Shown: positions 30,470-40,102, counted from the stretch's first letter. The stretch is 64,000 nucleotides of DNA from Burkholderia sp. Bp9142 (GCF_003853415.1 NZ_QTPP01000009.1:62001-126000); one strand, 5' to 3'. Notes: generated by a model not told the origin, from the sequence alone. Numbers and translations are program-made.

Positions 30470-32845
30470 ATGAAAGCGCAGCATATTGCAAGGGGAATGA
30501 GCGCGGCACTCATGGTGTTCGCGCTCGCCGGGTGCGGCGGCGACGAGAGTCCGACGGCGGCCGCGACCAGTGCCACAGTGCAGACCGGCAAACTGTCGGC
30601 ACTGCGTGCCACGGGCAACGTGGTAAGCGCGACGCCGATGAGCGCGACGGCGCCGGTCCATGTCGCGCTGGTACTCAAGCTGAATGACGAAACCGCGTTG
30701 CATCGCTTCGTGCAGGACGCGCGAACGCCTGGCAGCGCCAGTTTCGGCACCGTGCTGAGTTCCGAGCAGATCGCCGCGCGATACGCGCCTGGCGCCGGCC
30801 AGGTCGCCACCGTGAAGGCCTATCTGCAAAGTAAGGGCTTCACGAACATCAACGTCGCCGGCAACAACATGATCGTCGAAGCCGATGCGCCGGCCGGCGT
30901 GATATCCGGCGTGTTCCAGACGACGCTGGTGCCGGTCGCGATGGCGGACGGCAGCCGCGCACACATCAACACCGCGCCGGAGACGATGCCCGATGCGATC
31001 GGCGGGGTCGTTCAATCGGTGCTGGGGCTGGATACGGCGACCCGCCTCCGTCCGCATTTCGTTCGCGCCACCCTTTCGGCAGCGGCGCCGCAAGCGAATG
31101 CGTCGCCGACAACCGCGGCCGTGACGGTGGGGCATAGTCCGACGGACTTTCCCGGCATCTATTCCGTGGGCAGTGCTCCGACGGCCAGCAACATCACCGT
31201 GGGCATCATTGCGGAAGGCGACCTGACGCAGCCGGTCATCGACCTGGCCACCTTCGAAAGCAACCACCAGCTGCCTGCCGTGCCCGTTTCGGTGATCAAC
31301 GCCGGATTGCCAAGCACCGACACCAGCGCGAACCTCGAATGGTCGCTCGATAGCCAGACCATCGTCGGGATGTCCGGCGGCATCAAGCAACTCAACTTCT
31401 ATGTCGCGCGGTCCTTCACGTGGAGCGATATGGCGCTCGCGATCAATCGGGCCGTGACGGACAACACCGCCCGCGTCGTGAACATGTCGATCGGCGGTTG
31501 CGAGAGCTGGGCGCCGACGGCCGCCATCGACACGCTGTTCGAGCTCGCCGTCGCGCAGGGACAGACTTTCGCGGTCAGTTCCGGGGATTCAGGCAGTGTT
31601 GCATACGGCTGCACCGGCACGTCGGTGCAGTATCCTGCGACGTCGCCGTATGTCGTGGCCGTGGGCGGCACGACGCTCTATACGAACGGGAACGGCAGCT
31701 ACGGCGGCGAGACGGCCTGGGACGGCAGTGGCGGCGGCATCAGCGGCATCGAGCCGATTCCATCGTGGCAGTCGAACGTTCCGGCGCTCAAGGGCCGCGC
31801 TTTTCGGGGCATGCCGGACATCGCGTTCGACGCCGATCCGAACAGCGGCGCACTGATCGTCGTGGGCGGTCAACTCGAGCTGGTGGGCGGGACGAGCCTG
31901 TCCGCGCCGCTGTTTTCCGCGACCTGGGCGCGCATGCTGTCCGGTGCCTGCGCGACCAATCTCGGGTTCGCGGCGCCCACGCTGTACAGTGCGGAAGCCA
32001 CGACGCCATCGATCTTCCGCGATATCACCAACGGGTCGAACGGCGCCTACAGTGCGGGTTCGGGATGGGACTTCGTGACCGGCTGGGGCACGCCGAGCGT
32101 CAGCGTGCTGCATTCGTCGATATGCGTGCCGACGGCGCCGATCTACGGCGGGGTGATCAACGAAGGCACGACGCTCAAGTCGGGGCAAATCGTGTACTCG
32201 GCTTCCCAAAGCCATCGACTGGTCATGCAGGGTGACGGCAACCTCGTGCTGTACAACACGACCAGCGGTGCCGCAGTCTGGAACTCGGGGACCAACGGAA
32301 ACGCCGGCGCCTATGCCGTGTTCCAGACCGACGGCAACTTCGTGGTCTACAGCGCGGGAAGCACGCCGTTGTGGTACTCGTCGACCAGCAGCGCGTCGTA
32401 TGGCCAGAGTCTTACCGTGCAGGACGACGGCAACATGGTGATCTACCGGTTGTCGGTACCGGTATTTGCCACGGCGACTTCCGCGGCCGGCATGGCGAAT
32501 TCCTCGAGCGGCCCCGCCGTCTGGAAGGGCGGCGTCACCCTGACCAGTGGCCAGAGTCTGACTTCGGGCAACGGCGCGAACGTGCTCGTCATGCAGGGTG
32601 ACGGGAATCTGGTGCTGCTTCGCCAGGGCGTTCCGAAGTGGAGTTCGCGTACTTACAATCATTCGGGTGCGTATGCGACGATGCAAACGGACGGCAACCT
32701 GGTCGTCTACAGTTCGGCGGGGGCACCGCTCTGGTATTCCGGCACCAGTGGGAATCCGGGGGCAGTCACGGACGTCCAGGACGACGGTAACGTCGTGATC
32801 TATTCGCAAGTACCCGGCTGGAGCACGAACACCTCGGGAAGCTAG
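30470..32845 (+). CDS. Secreted lipoprotein S53 (sedolisin/kumamolisin-like) protease with B-lectin tail
   Basis: The 791-residue protein starts with a lipoprotein signal ending in the lipobox LAGC (Cys at about residue 22). Residues 60-200 resemble a pro-kumamolisin activation domain. The catalytic domain (about 220-560) has the S53 residues: Glu and Asp in NLEWSLDSQ (about 290-295), the oxyanion Asp in SSGDSG (about 370), and the nucleophile Ser in GGTSLSAP (about 475). From about 565 to 790 there are six QxDGN repeats (QGDGNLVLY, QTDGNFVVY, QDDGNMVIY and so on), which make two B-lectin (monocot mannose-binding) domains. The sixth-repeat set is nearly canonical QxDxNxVxY. A protease tethered to glycan, perhaps the cell's own O-chain, is an inference. 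Confidence 0.93.
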   Translation: MKAQHIARGMSAALMVFALAGCGGDESPTAAATSATVQTGKLSALRATGNVVSATPMSATAPVHVALVLKLNDETALHRFVQDARTPGSASFGTVLSSEQIAARYAPGAGQVATVKAYLQSKGFTNINVAGNNMIVEADAPAGVISGVFQTTLVPVAMADGSRAHINTAPETMPDAIGGVVQSVLGLDTATRLRPHFVRATLSAAAPQANASPTTAAVTVGHSPTDFPGIYSVGSAPTASNITVGIIAEGDLTQPVIDLATFESNHQLPAVPVSVINAGLPSTDTSANLEWSLDSQTIVGMSGGIKQLNFYVARSFTWSDMALAINRAVTDNTARVVNMSIGGCESWAPTAAIDTLFELAVAQGQTFAVSSGDSGSVAYGCTGTSVQYPATSPYVVAVGGTTLYTNGNGSYGGETAWDGSGGGISGIEPIPSWQSNVPALKGRAFRGMPDIAFDADPNSGALIVVGGQLELVGGTSLSAPLFSATWARMLSGACATNLGFAAPTLYSAEATTPSIFRDITNGSNGAYSAGSGWDFVTGWGTPSVSVLHSSICVPTAPIYGGVINEGTTLKSGQIVYSASQSHRLVMQGDGNLVLYNTTSGAAVWNSGTNGNAGAYAVFQTDGNFVVYSAGSTPLWYSSTSSASYGQSLTVQDDGNMVIYRLSVPVFATATSAAGMANSSSGPAVWKGGVTLTSGQSLTSGNGANVLVMQGDGNLVLLRQGVPKWSSRTYNHSGAYATMQTDGNLVVYSSAGAPLWYSGTSGNPGAVTDVQDDGNVVIYSQVPGWSTNTSGS

Positions 32846-32975
32846 CGGTCCATTCGTCGAGCCGCCGCGGCGCCGTCATGATCCTGTCGGCAACGGCGGC
32901 TCGTCCTTCAACGGGGCACCCGCGTCGTCGCGCGAACCGGCCGCCCGCCGACGGTACGCCGGCCGCCCGCCGCGC

Positions 32976-34082
32976 TCAATGCCCGCGCCTTTCCTTCCTC
33001 ACGACCATCCACCGCGGCACCCTGAACCGCACGATGCTGAGGTACAGCCACACATAGGTCAGCGCGAACAGCACGACGAACACGAACAGGTGCACGGTGT
33101 GCCGCCAGAACAGCGTCGCGGGAATCACCGCGACGAGGCACAGCAGCCACAGATAAGGCGAAGTCAGCGAATTCCGCCGCGTGAGGTCATGCGCATGCTT
33201 GGTGCCGACGGCCCAGCGCATCAGCCGCTTGTACACGAGCATGTGCAGGTGCACGCCATCCGGAATCCCGGGCGACATCCCGCGAATGAACTTCTTCCGG
33301 TAGATCGAGAAGCAGGTCTCGAAGATCGGATACATGAACAGCAGCACCGGGTACCACGCGGACACTTCCCGGTTGCGCATCACCAGCATGATCGCGAGCT
33401 CGGCGAGCATGAAGCCGATGAAATACGCGCCGCCGTCGCCGAGGAAGATCAGGCCGGCCGGGAAATTCCACAGGAAGAAGCCGAGCACGGCGCCCATCAT
33501 GATGATCGACGCGGACATCACCACCGGGTCGCCCACATGGAATGCCACATACGCGAGCGACGCGAACATCATGAAGCTGACCATCGACGCGAGGCCGTTG
33601 AAGCCGTCGATGATGTTGATCGCGTTCGCCAGCGCCGCGACCGCGAGCACGGTGATGAACGCCGAAATGGCCACGTAGTGGAGCAGGAAGTCGAGCGGCG
33701 GCACGCTGATGCGCGTGACCGCGATCCCCAGCAGCCAGAACGCCAGCGCGGCGGCGGCCATCGTGCACAGCAGCCGCGCGCGCGGCGACACGCGCTTGGT
33801 CAGGTCCTCGACGAGGCCCGACAGGAACGCCGGCATCCCGCAGGCGGCGATCCCGAGAATGCTGCCGGCGATCGTCGGATAGCGCCGGGACAGGATCAGC
33901 GCGGCAACGACGACCCCAGCGAGGATCCCGATGCCCCCGACGCGCGGCACCGGCCGCACGTGGAATTTCTGCACGCCGGCCAGGTCGCTGTCGATCGAGA
34001 ATTTCTCGTGCAGATGCGCATAGCGCACGATGAACAGCGTGACGAGCAGGGAGACGATGAAGCCGGACGCGAAGCTGAGCAT
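32976..34082 (-). CDS. ogcI: Polyprenyl-phosphate N-acetylhexosamine-1-phosphate transferase, O-glycosylation initiating (OgcI)
   Basis: A 368-residue polytopic membrane protein of the WecA/MraY superfamily. Motifs include KFHVRPVPRVGGIGI, NAINIIDGFNGLASM (Asp-rich), IFLGDGGAYFIGF and the cytoplasmic PDGVHLHMLVYKR (HxH). In B. cenocepacia the equivalent gene is the last of the five-gene ogc operon and starts the trisaccharide used by the oligosaccharyltransferase PglL. It is distinct from wbiH, so the window has two lipid-linked priming enzymes for two glycans. It follows ogcE by 27 nt. Confidence 0.9.
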   Translation of the reverse strand: MLSFASGFIVSLLVTLFIVRYAHLHEKFSIDSDLAGVQKFHVRPVPRVGGIGILAGVVVAALILSRRYPTIAGSILGIAACGMPAFLSGLVEDLTKRVSPRARLLCTMAAAALAFWLLGIAVTRISVPPLDFLLHYVAISAFITVLAVAALANAINIIDGFNGLASMVSFMMFASLAYVAFHVGDPVVMSASIIMMGAVLGFFLWNFPAGLIFLGDGGAYFIGFMLAELAIMLVMRNREVSAWYPVLLFMYPIFETCFSIYRKKFIRGMSPGIPDGVHLHMLVYKRLMRWAVGTKHAHDLTRRNSLTSPYLWLLCLVAVIPATLFWRHTVHLFVFVVLFALTYVWLYLSIVRFRVPRWMVVRKERRGH

Positions 34083-34109
34083 GGGATCGCTCGAAAAATG
34101 GACAGCGGA

Positions 34110-35132
34110 TTATACAAAACCGCGGGGGTTCCCCTCCTGCCATTTCCAGTGGTCGGCGCACATCTCGTCGATCCCGAGCGTCGCGCGCCAGCCGATCAGG
34201 TCGGCCGCGGCCTGCGGGTTCGCGTAGCACTCGGCGATGTCGCCCGGGCGGCGCGCGACGAGTTCGTACGGCACCGGGCGGCCCGATGCCTTCTCGAACG
34301 CGCGCACGACTTCCAGCACGCTGTAGCCCTGGCCCGTGCCGAGGTTCACGACGAAGCTCGCATCGCGCTTCGCGAGCGCGTCGAGCGCGGCGATGTGCCC
34401 CTTCGCGAGATCGACGACGTGGATGTAGTCGCGCACGCCAGTGCCGTCCGGCGTCGGGTAGTCGGAGCCGAACACGCGCAGTTTCTCGAGCTTGCCGACC
34501 GCGACCTGCGCGACATATGGCATCAGGTTGTTCGGGATGCCGGCCGGATCCTCGCCGATCAGCCCGCTCGCATGCGCGCCGACCGGGTTGAAGTAGCGCA
34601 GCGTCGCGATCCGCCACGATGGGTCCGATACCTCGAGATCGCGCAGGATCTGCTCGGCAATCAGCTTCGACTGGCCGTACGGGTTGGTCGCGGACAGCGG
34701 GAACGATTCGTCGATCGGCGAGCGCTCCGGCACGCCGTACACGGTCGCCGACGAGCTGAACACGAACTGCCGGACGTTGCGCTCGCGCATGATCTTGAGC
34801 ACCGAGAGCAGCCCGCCGATGTTGTTCTGGTAGTACTCGAGCGGCTTCGCGACCGATTCGCCGACCGCCTTGAGCGCCGCGAAATGGATCGTGCCGGTGA
34901 TCGGGTGCGCGTCGAACACCTTCGCGAGCGCGGCTTCGTCGCACACGTCGACCTGGTGGAACGCGGGCGTCCTGCCCGTGATCTGCTCGATGCGCCGGAC
35001 GGACTCGGCCTTGCTGTTGACGAGGTTGTCGACGATCACGACATCGTAGCCGTTGTCGAGCAGCTCGACGGCCGTGTGCGAGCCGATGTAGCCCGCACCG
35101 CCGGTAACGAGGATGGTGCCTTTAGCGGTCAT
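34110..35132 (-). CDS. ogcE: UDP-glucose/UDP-GlcNAc 4-epimerase (OgcE/GalE)
   Basis: A 340-residue GalE-type SDR epimerase: TGGAGYIGSHTAVELL, HFAALKAVGES, SSSATVYG and YGQSKLIAE. It would supply UDP-Gal and/or UDP-GalNAc for the Gal-GalNAc-GalNAc protein glycan described in Burkholderia. The start at 35132 is right at the Rossmann motif; the upstream frame is out-of-family and antisense to ogcA. The gene sits between ogcA and ogcI in one reverse operon. Confidence 0.93.
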   Translation of the reverse strand: MTAKGTILVTGGAGYIGSHTAVELLDNGYDVVIVDNLVNSKAESVRRIEQITGRTPAFHQVDVCDEAALAKVFDAHPITGTIHFAALKAVGESVAKPLEYYQNNIGGLLSVLKIMRERNVRQFVFSSSATVYGVPERSPIDESFPLSATNPYGQSKLIAEQILRDLEVSDPSWRIATLRYFNPVGAHASGLIGEDPAGIPNNLMPYVAQVAVGKLEKLRVFGSDYPTPDGTGVRDYIHVVDLAKGHIAALDALAKRDASFVVNLGTGQGYSVLEVVRAFEKASGRPVPYELVARRPGDIAECYANPQAAADLIGWRATLGIDEMCADHWKWQEGNPRGFV

Positions 35133-35146
35133 GCTGATGCGCTCCT

Positions 35147-36283
35147 TCAGAGTGTGATGCCGGTCAATGTATGAATGGTCTGCCGGTAGCGTTCGACGAC
35201 CTGCTGCTCGTCGAATTCCGCGGCCACCTTGCTGCGGCCGCGCGCGCCCATCGTGTCGCGGCCGGCAGGCCCGAGTTCGATCATGCGGATCAACTGCCCG
35301 GCGAGGCTCGCGCTGTCGCGCACGCGGCACAGGAAGCCGGTTTCGCCGTCGGCCACGACGTCGCGGCAGCCCGGCACGTCGGTCGCGACGATCGGGCGGC
35401 CCATCGCGGACGCTTCCATCAGCGTGCGCGGCACGCCCTCGCGGTACGACGGCAGCACGACGCAGTCGGCCGCCGCGATGTGCGGGCGCACGTCGTGCGC
35501 CTCGCCGAGATACTCGACGACGCCTTCGCCGACCCACGCGTCGACGTCCGCGCGGCCGATCGCGCTCGGGTTGTCGACACCGAGCGGCCCGAGCAGCTGG
35601 AAGCGCGCGTCCGGGTAGCGGGCGCGCACGATGCGCGCGGCCTCGATGTACTCGCGCACGCCCTTGTCCCATAGCAGCCGGCCGATCAGGATGAACATGG
35701 GGCCCCGGCCGGCGGGCAGCGGCACCGGCGCGAACTGTTCGAGATCGACGCCTTCGCCGTGCAGCAGCCGTGCGCGGTCCGGATGCGCGAGCAGCTGCTC
35801 GCCGGTGAAGGTCGCGAGATCGTCGCGGTTCAGGAACCAGACTTCACGCGGGAAGCGGAACGCGAACCGGTACAGGCGTTTCGCGACGCTCGCCGCACGG
35901 CTTTTCTGGATGAACACGTAGCCGAGGCCCGTGGTGACCGCGATCGACGGCACGCGCGCGAGCCACGCGGCGATCGATCCGTAGATGTTCGGCTTGATCG
36001 TGTAGTGGAACACGAGATCGGGCTCGAGCGCGCGGTAATGGCGCGTCAGCGCCGCGAGCGTGCCGAGATCCTCGCGCGGGCTCGTGCCTTTCGACGCGAC
36101 GGCGAGCGCGACGTAGCGGCAGCCCATCTGCTCGAGCAGCGGCACCGTGCGGTCGTGCGGCGCGATCACGACGACCTCGGCGCCGCGCGCGACGAGCGCA
36201 CGGATCAGCCCGTGGCGGTACGTGTAGATCGCCCAGGCCGTGTTGCAGACGAGCGCGATGCGCAGCGAGGAGGTAGCGGACAT
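35147..36283 (-). CDS. ogcA: GT4 glycosyltransferase of the protein O-glycosylation cluster (OgcA)
   Basis: A 378-residue GT-B enzyme with LVCNTAWAIYTYRHGLIRAL at the N-terminus, FILIGRLLWDKGVREYIEAA at mid-length and the donor motif YREGVPRTLMEASAMGRP. It resembles PglA-like N-acetylgalactosaminyltransferases. In B. cenocepacia the equivalent gene adds one residue of the O-linked trisaccharide. Unusually, the 16 nt before the ATG are almost all T (T7-C-T6 read on this strand) and no Shine-Dalgarno is visible. Confidence 0.88.
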   Translation of the reverse strand: MSATSSLRIALVCNTAWAIYTYRHGLIRALVARGAEVVVIAPHDRTVPLLEQMGCRYVALAVASKGTSPREDLGTLAALTRHYRALEPDLVFHYTIKPNIYGSIAAWLARVPSIAVTTGLGYVFIQKSRAASVAKRLYRFAFRFPREVWFLNRDDLATFTGEQLLAHPDRARLLHGEGVDLEQFAPVPLPAGRGPMFILIGRLLWDKGVREYIEAARIVRARYPDARFQLLGPLGVDNPSAIGRADVDAWVGEGVVEYLGEAHDVRPHIAAADCVVLPSYREGVPRTLMEASAMGRPIVATDVPGCRDVVADGETGFLCRVRDSASLAGQLIRMIELGPAGRDTMGARGRSKVAAEFDEQQVVERYRQTIHTLTGITL

Positions 36284-36326
36284 GAAAAAAAGAAAAAATA
36301 AAGCGTCGAAAATGCCGGATGCGGGG

Positions 36327-37151
36327 CTACGCGGACGGCCGCGCCGCGAACAGCGTCTGCTTGATCCGCTGCAGCGTACGGTACGGCGTCACGAAATGCA
36401 GCAGGTTCTTGGCGAGGCCGGCCCAGTCGTACGGGTTCAGCGCGTTGAAGTAACGCAGCAGCAGCGACAGGGTCGACGTCAGCTGGCGGCGGCGCTTGGT
36501 CGCGCTGATCCCGCCCTCGTTGAGCTCGTAGTAGAGGCCGAGCTCGGGCAGGTTCGCGCAATCGTAGCGCTGCATTAACCGTAAAAAAAGATCGAGATCC
36601 TCGGCCGCACGGTACTTCGCGCGGTAGTTGCCGACTTCGCGCACGGCGTCGACGCGCAGCATGACCGACGGATGCACGAGCGGCGAGCGCAGGAAGCGCG
36701 TGCGGCGCAGCGCGCGCGGATCGGCGGGCGGGGTCAGCATGAAGCGCGGCTCGCCGGCGCGCGACACGACCTGGGTCCACATGCCGACGCAGGCCACGCG
36801 CGGGTGCGCATCGAGATACGCGCGCTGCTTCGCGAGCCGCTGCGGCGCGGCGAGGTCGCCGGCGTCGATACGGGCCGCATAGCGGAAGCCGCGCGCCGCG
36901 AGCGCGTCGATGCCGGCCTCGAGCGCGCGCTCGATGCCGCCGTTCTGCGGCATGCGCAGCACTTCGACCGCGAGGCCGGGCAGGTCGGGCGCGACGATCG
37001 GCGGTGTGCTGCCGTCGTCGACGATCAGCACGTGCACCGGCGCGTCCTCGCGAAACGACGCGAGGGTGCGGGCGACGTCGTCGTGGCCGTTGTAGGCCGG
37101 CATCAGCACGGCCACGTCGTCGAGCAGGGGCGGGCAATCGGGAGACGTCAT
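36327..37151 (-). CDS. ogcB: GT2 glycosyltransferase of the protein O-glycosylation cluster (OgcB)
   Basis: A 274-residue GT-A enzyme. VAVLMPAYNGHDDVARTLAS and VLIVDDGSTPP are the donor-binding N-terminus, and IDAGDLAAP is the DxD-like region. The C-terminal helix-rich segment is membrane-proximal. It overlaps ogcX by 4 nt (ATGA). By position it matches ogcB, which adds a hexose or hexosamine to the lipid-linked protein glycan. Confidence 0.88.
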   Translation of the reverse strand: MTSPDCPPLLDDVAVLMPAYNGHDDVARTLASFREDAPVHVLIVDDGSTPPIVAPDLPGLAVEVLRMPQNGGIERALEAGIDALAARGFRYAARIDAGDLAAPQRLAKQRAYLDAHPRVACVGMWTQVVSRAGEPRFMLTPPADPRALRRTRFLRSPLVHPSVMLRVDAVREVGNYRAKYRAAEDLDLFLRLMQRYDCANLPELGLYYELNEGGISATKRRRQLTSTLSLLLRYFNALNPYDWAGLAKNLLHFVTPYRTLQRIKQTLFAARPSA

Positions 37152-38419
37152 GGGCGCAGCTTGAAACGGATGTAATAAAAATTAACGGCGGTGGCGGCGA
37201 CATAGCCGGCCGCGAGCCCGACGAGCGCGCCGTACAGGCCGAGCCGGGGGATGGCGAACACGTTGACGAGCGCGGCGATCGCGAGCGCGAGCACCCATTT
37301 CGCCAGCAACACGAATTTTGCTTGATATTTGAGAACGATAAGATTGCCTATCGCCTCGATGCCGGCCGGCACGGACAGCCAGACGGCCCAGCGGAAGATG
37401 TCGACCGACGCCTCGTAGCCGTGGCCGAACACCTTGCCGACGATGAGCGGCGCGGCCGCGTCCAGCACCAGCGCGCCGGCCGTCATCAGGCCGGCGGTCA
37501 TCGCGATCAGCCGGACGATGTTGCGGCGCAGCCGCGCGACGTCCTGCACGCGGTACACGAACGCGGGCGCGATGGTCTGCGCGAGCATCAGCGCGAGCGT
37601 GATCCAGTTCTCGTTGAGCTGCTGGGCCGCCGCGTAGCGGCCGAGGTCGGCGAACGACACGTGACGCTCGAGCATCAGGCGGTCGAGCTTCAGGAACAGG
37701 TACATGCAGATCAGGCCGAGCCAGAACACGGTGCCGGCGGTCGCAAAGTGCCTGAACAGCGGTTTGTCGAACGTCCAGCCGAGCGTGCCGCCGTTACGAT
37801 GGCGGTAGTACAGCACGAGCGCGAAGCCGATCGCGGCGGCCTCCAGCGCCCACAGCCATGCGAAGCGGGCAGGGCCGGCGGCCGCGCGGACCAGCAGCCA
37901 GACGAGCAGCGCCTTCGCCAGCGCGGTGACCATGCTGGTCACGAGCTGCGGCTTGCTGTAGGTCAGGCTCTGCAGCCACGCGTTGATCACGCCGACGAAC
38001 GGCTCGCGGAACACCATCGTGACGGCGAGGCCCGCGAGCATCGCGCCGACGAGCGGGTCGAACGCGCCGGCGCCGATCGCGATCCAGGTCGCGACGAGCG
38101 CGGCGGCGGACACGCCGATGCGCAGCGCGAATGCGCTGCCGAGCACCGCGCCGAGTTGCGCGGGCGGGCGCTGGACGATGGTCGGAACCAGGATTTCGGC
38201 ACCGCACACCCAGGTGAGCGGCGCCAGTACGAGGAGAAGCGTATTCGCATACTGCCATTTGCCGAACACGTCCGGCCCGAAATAACGGGCCAGAAGACCG
38301 CTGATCGCGATCGCGACGCCGATCTGCGTGAGCCGTTCGAGCCCCAGCCAGACGAGATTCGCGACGGCTTTCGCGACGTCCGGGTTGCCGAATCGTTTCA
38401 GCATGCGGGGCAGCCGCAC
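37148..38419 (-). CDS. ogcX: Lipid-linked oligosaccharide flippase (OgcX, Wzx/MATE-like)
   Basis: A 423-residue polytopic protein with about 12 predicted helices and the polysaccharide-transport fold (for example LVWLGLERLTQIGVAIAISG at the N-terminus). It heads the reverse operon of five genes. As the O-antigen is exported by Wzm/Wzt, this flippase most likely serves the protein O-glycosylation glycan, as BCAL3114 (ogcX) does in B. cenocepacia. A 227-bp region to manB holds the divergent promoters; I see no clear elements there. Confidence 0.9.
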   Translation of the reverse strand: MRLPRMLKRFGNPDVAKAVANLVWLGLERLTQIGVAIAISGLLARYFGPDVFGKWQYANTLLLVLAPLTWVCGAEILVPTIVQRPPAQLGAVLGSAFALRIGVSAAALVATWIAIGAGAFDPLVGAMLAGLAVTMVFREPFVGVINAWLQSLTYSKPQLVTSMVTALAKALLVWLLVRAAAGPARFAWLWALEAAAIGFALVLYYRHRNGGTLGWTFDKPLFRHFATAGTVFWLGLICMYLFLKLDRLMLERHVSFADLGRYAAAQQLNENWITLALMLAQTIAPAFVYRVQDVARLRRNIVRLIAMTAGLMTAGALVLDAAAPLIVGKVFGHGYEASVDIFRWAVWLSVPAGIEAIGNLIVLKYQAKFVLLAKWVLALAIAALVNVFAIPRLGLYGALVGLAAGYVAATAVNFYYIRFKLRP

Positions 38420-38646
38420 GCGCGCAAGGCGACCGGCAGGGCGCCCGGAGGCGGCAGGTTGGCGGCGGCGGAACGGCTAGGCATTAAAATGGACAGAATG
38501 CGCGTCATCAAAACCCGCGATTATAAGTGGGATCGGGGCCGCTCCAGCCGTCCCGTTCCTTGTTGTGCAAGGCCCGCATGTATGATGCCGGGCATGCGCG
38601 AAAGGCGGCCAGATTATTTTCCATGCACGCAACCGAGAGAGAATCG

Positions 38647-40041
38647 ATGATCTCCCAATCCATCTTCAAGGCATATGACATTCGCGGTGTGGTCGGCAAG
38701 ACGCTCGACGCCGACACGGCGCGCGCGATCGGCCGGGCATTCGGCAGCGAAGTGCGCGCACAGGGCGGCGACGCGGTTGTCGTCGCGCGCGACGGCCGCC
38801 TGTCGGGGCCCGAGCTCGTCGGCGCACTCGCCGATGGCCTGCGTGCGGCGGGCGTCGACGTCGTCGACGTCGGCATGGTGCCCACGCCGGTCGGCTATTT
38901 CGCGGCGAGCGTGCCGCTTGCGCTGAAGGGCGGCGAGCGCCGCGTCGATTCGTGCATCGTCGTCACGGGCAGCCACAACCCGCCCGACTACAACGGCTTC
39001 AAGATGGTGCTGCGCGGCGCCGCGATCTACGGCGAGCAGATCCAGGCGCTGTACCGCCGCATCGTCGACGAGCGCTATGACACGGGCAGCGGCTCGTACG
39101 AGGCGTTCGACGTCGCCGATCAATACATCGCGCGGATCGTCGGCGACGTGAAGCTCGCGCGCCCGCTGAAGCTCGTCGTGGATGCCGGCAACGGCGTCGC
39201 GGGCCCGCTCGCGACGCGCCTGTTCAAGGCGCTCGGCTGCGAACTCGTCGAGCGTTTCACCGACATCGACGGCACGTTCCCGAACCACCACCCCGATCCC
39301 GCGCACCCGGAAAACCTGCAGGACGTGATCCAGGCGCTGAAGGACACCGACGCCGAGCTCGGCTTCGCGTTCGACGGCGACGGCGACCGCCTGGGCGTCG
39401 TCACGAAGGACAGCCAGATCATTTTCCCGGACCGCCAGCTGATGCTGTTCGCCGAGGAAGTGCTGTCGCGCAACCCGGGCGCGCAGATCATCTACGACGT
39501 GAAGTGCACGCGCCATCTCGCGCAGTGGGTCAAGGCGAAGGGCGGCGAGCCGCTGATGTGGAAGACGGGCCATTCGCTCGTGAAGGCGAAGCTGCGCGAG
39601 ACGGGCGCACCGCTCGCCGGCGAGATGAGCGGCCACGTGTTCTTCAAGGACCGCTGGTACGGCTTCGACGACGGTCTCTACACGGGCGCGCGCCTGCTCG
39701 AGATCCTCGCGAAGACGGCCGATCCGAGCGCGCTGCTGAACGCGCTGCCGGACGCGATGAGCACGCCCGAACTGCAGCTCTGGCTCGACGAAGGCGAGAA
39801 CTTCCGTCTGATCGAGAAGCTGCAGAAAGAGGCGAAGTTCGACGGCGCCGAGGAAGTCGTGACGATCGACGGCCTGCGCGTCGAGTACCCGGACGGCTTC
39901 GGCCTCGCGCGTTCGTCGAACACGACGCCGGTCGTCGTGATGCGGTTCGAATCGGAGACCAAGGAAGGGCTCAAGCGCATCCAGGACGACTTCCGCCGCG
40001 TGCTGACGGCCGCGAAGCCGGACGTCAAGCTGCCGTTCTGA
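38647..40041 (+). CDS. manB: Phosphomannomutase/phosphoglucomutase
   Basis: A 464-residue alpha-D-phosphohexomutase close in length to AlgC. It has FKAYDIRGVVGKTLD at the N-terminus, the phosphoserine loop VTGSHNPPDYNG (about residue 108), the metal site FDGDGDRLGVV (about 243), and the sugar-binding GEMSGHVFF. It provides mannose-1-phosphate for ManC and/or glucose-1-phosphate for RfbA, so it links distant parts of the locus. I start at ATG 38647 with GAGAGA upstream, because the frame's 40 further upstream codons do not match the family. Confidence 0.95.
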   Translation: MISQSIFKAYDIRGVVGKTLDADTARAIGRAFGSEVRAQGGDAVVVARDGRLSGPELVGALADGLRAAGVDVVDVGMVPTPVGYFAASVPLALKGGERRVDSCIVVTGSHNPPDYNGFKMVLRGAAIYGEQIQALYRRIVDERYDTGSGSYEAFDVADQYIARIVGDVKLARPLKLVVDAGNGVAGPLATRLFKALGCELVERFTDIDGTFPNHHPDPAHPENLQDVIQALKDTDAELGFAFDGDGDRLGVVTKDSQIIFPDRQLMLFAEEVLSRNPGAQIIYDVKCTRHLAQWVKAKGGEPLMWKTGHSLVKAKLRETGAPLAGEMSGHVFFKDRWYGFDDGLYTGARLLEILAKTADPSALLNALPDAMSTPELQLWLDEGENFRLIEKLQKEAKFDGAEEVVTIDGLRVEYPDGFGLARSSNTTPVVVMRFESETKEGLKRIQDDFRRVLTAAKPDVKLPF

Positions 40042-40102
40042 GTTCGGGCGGCCTGCGGGCCGCCGCCGGTGCGACGGTCGAGCGATTCGTCGCGTCACCC
40101 CC

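Noticed and set aside
32859..32902. 9-bp inverted repeat after the S53 protease gene
   Set aside because: A 26-nt loop and no T run on either strand; not listed as a terminator.
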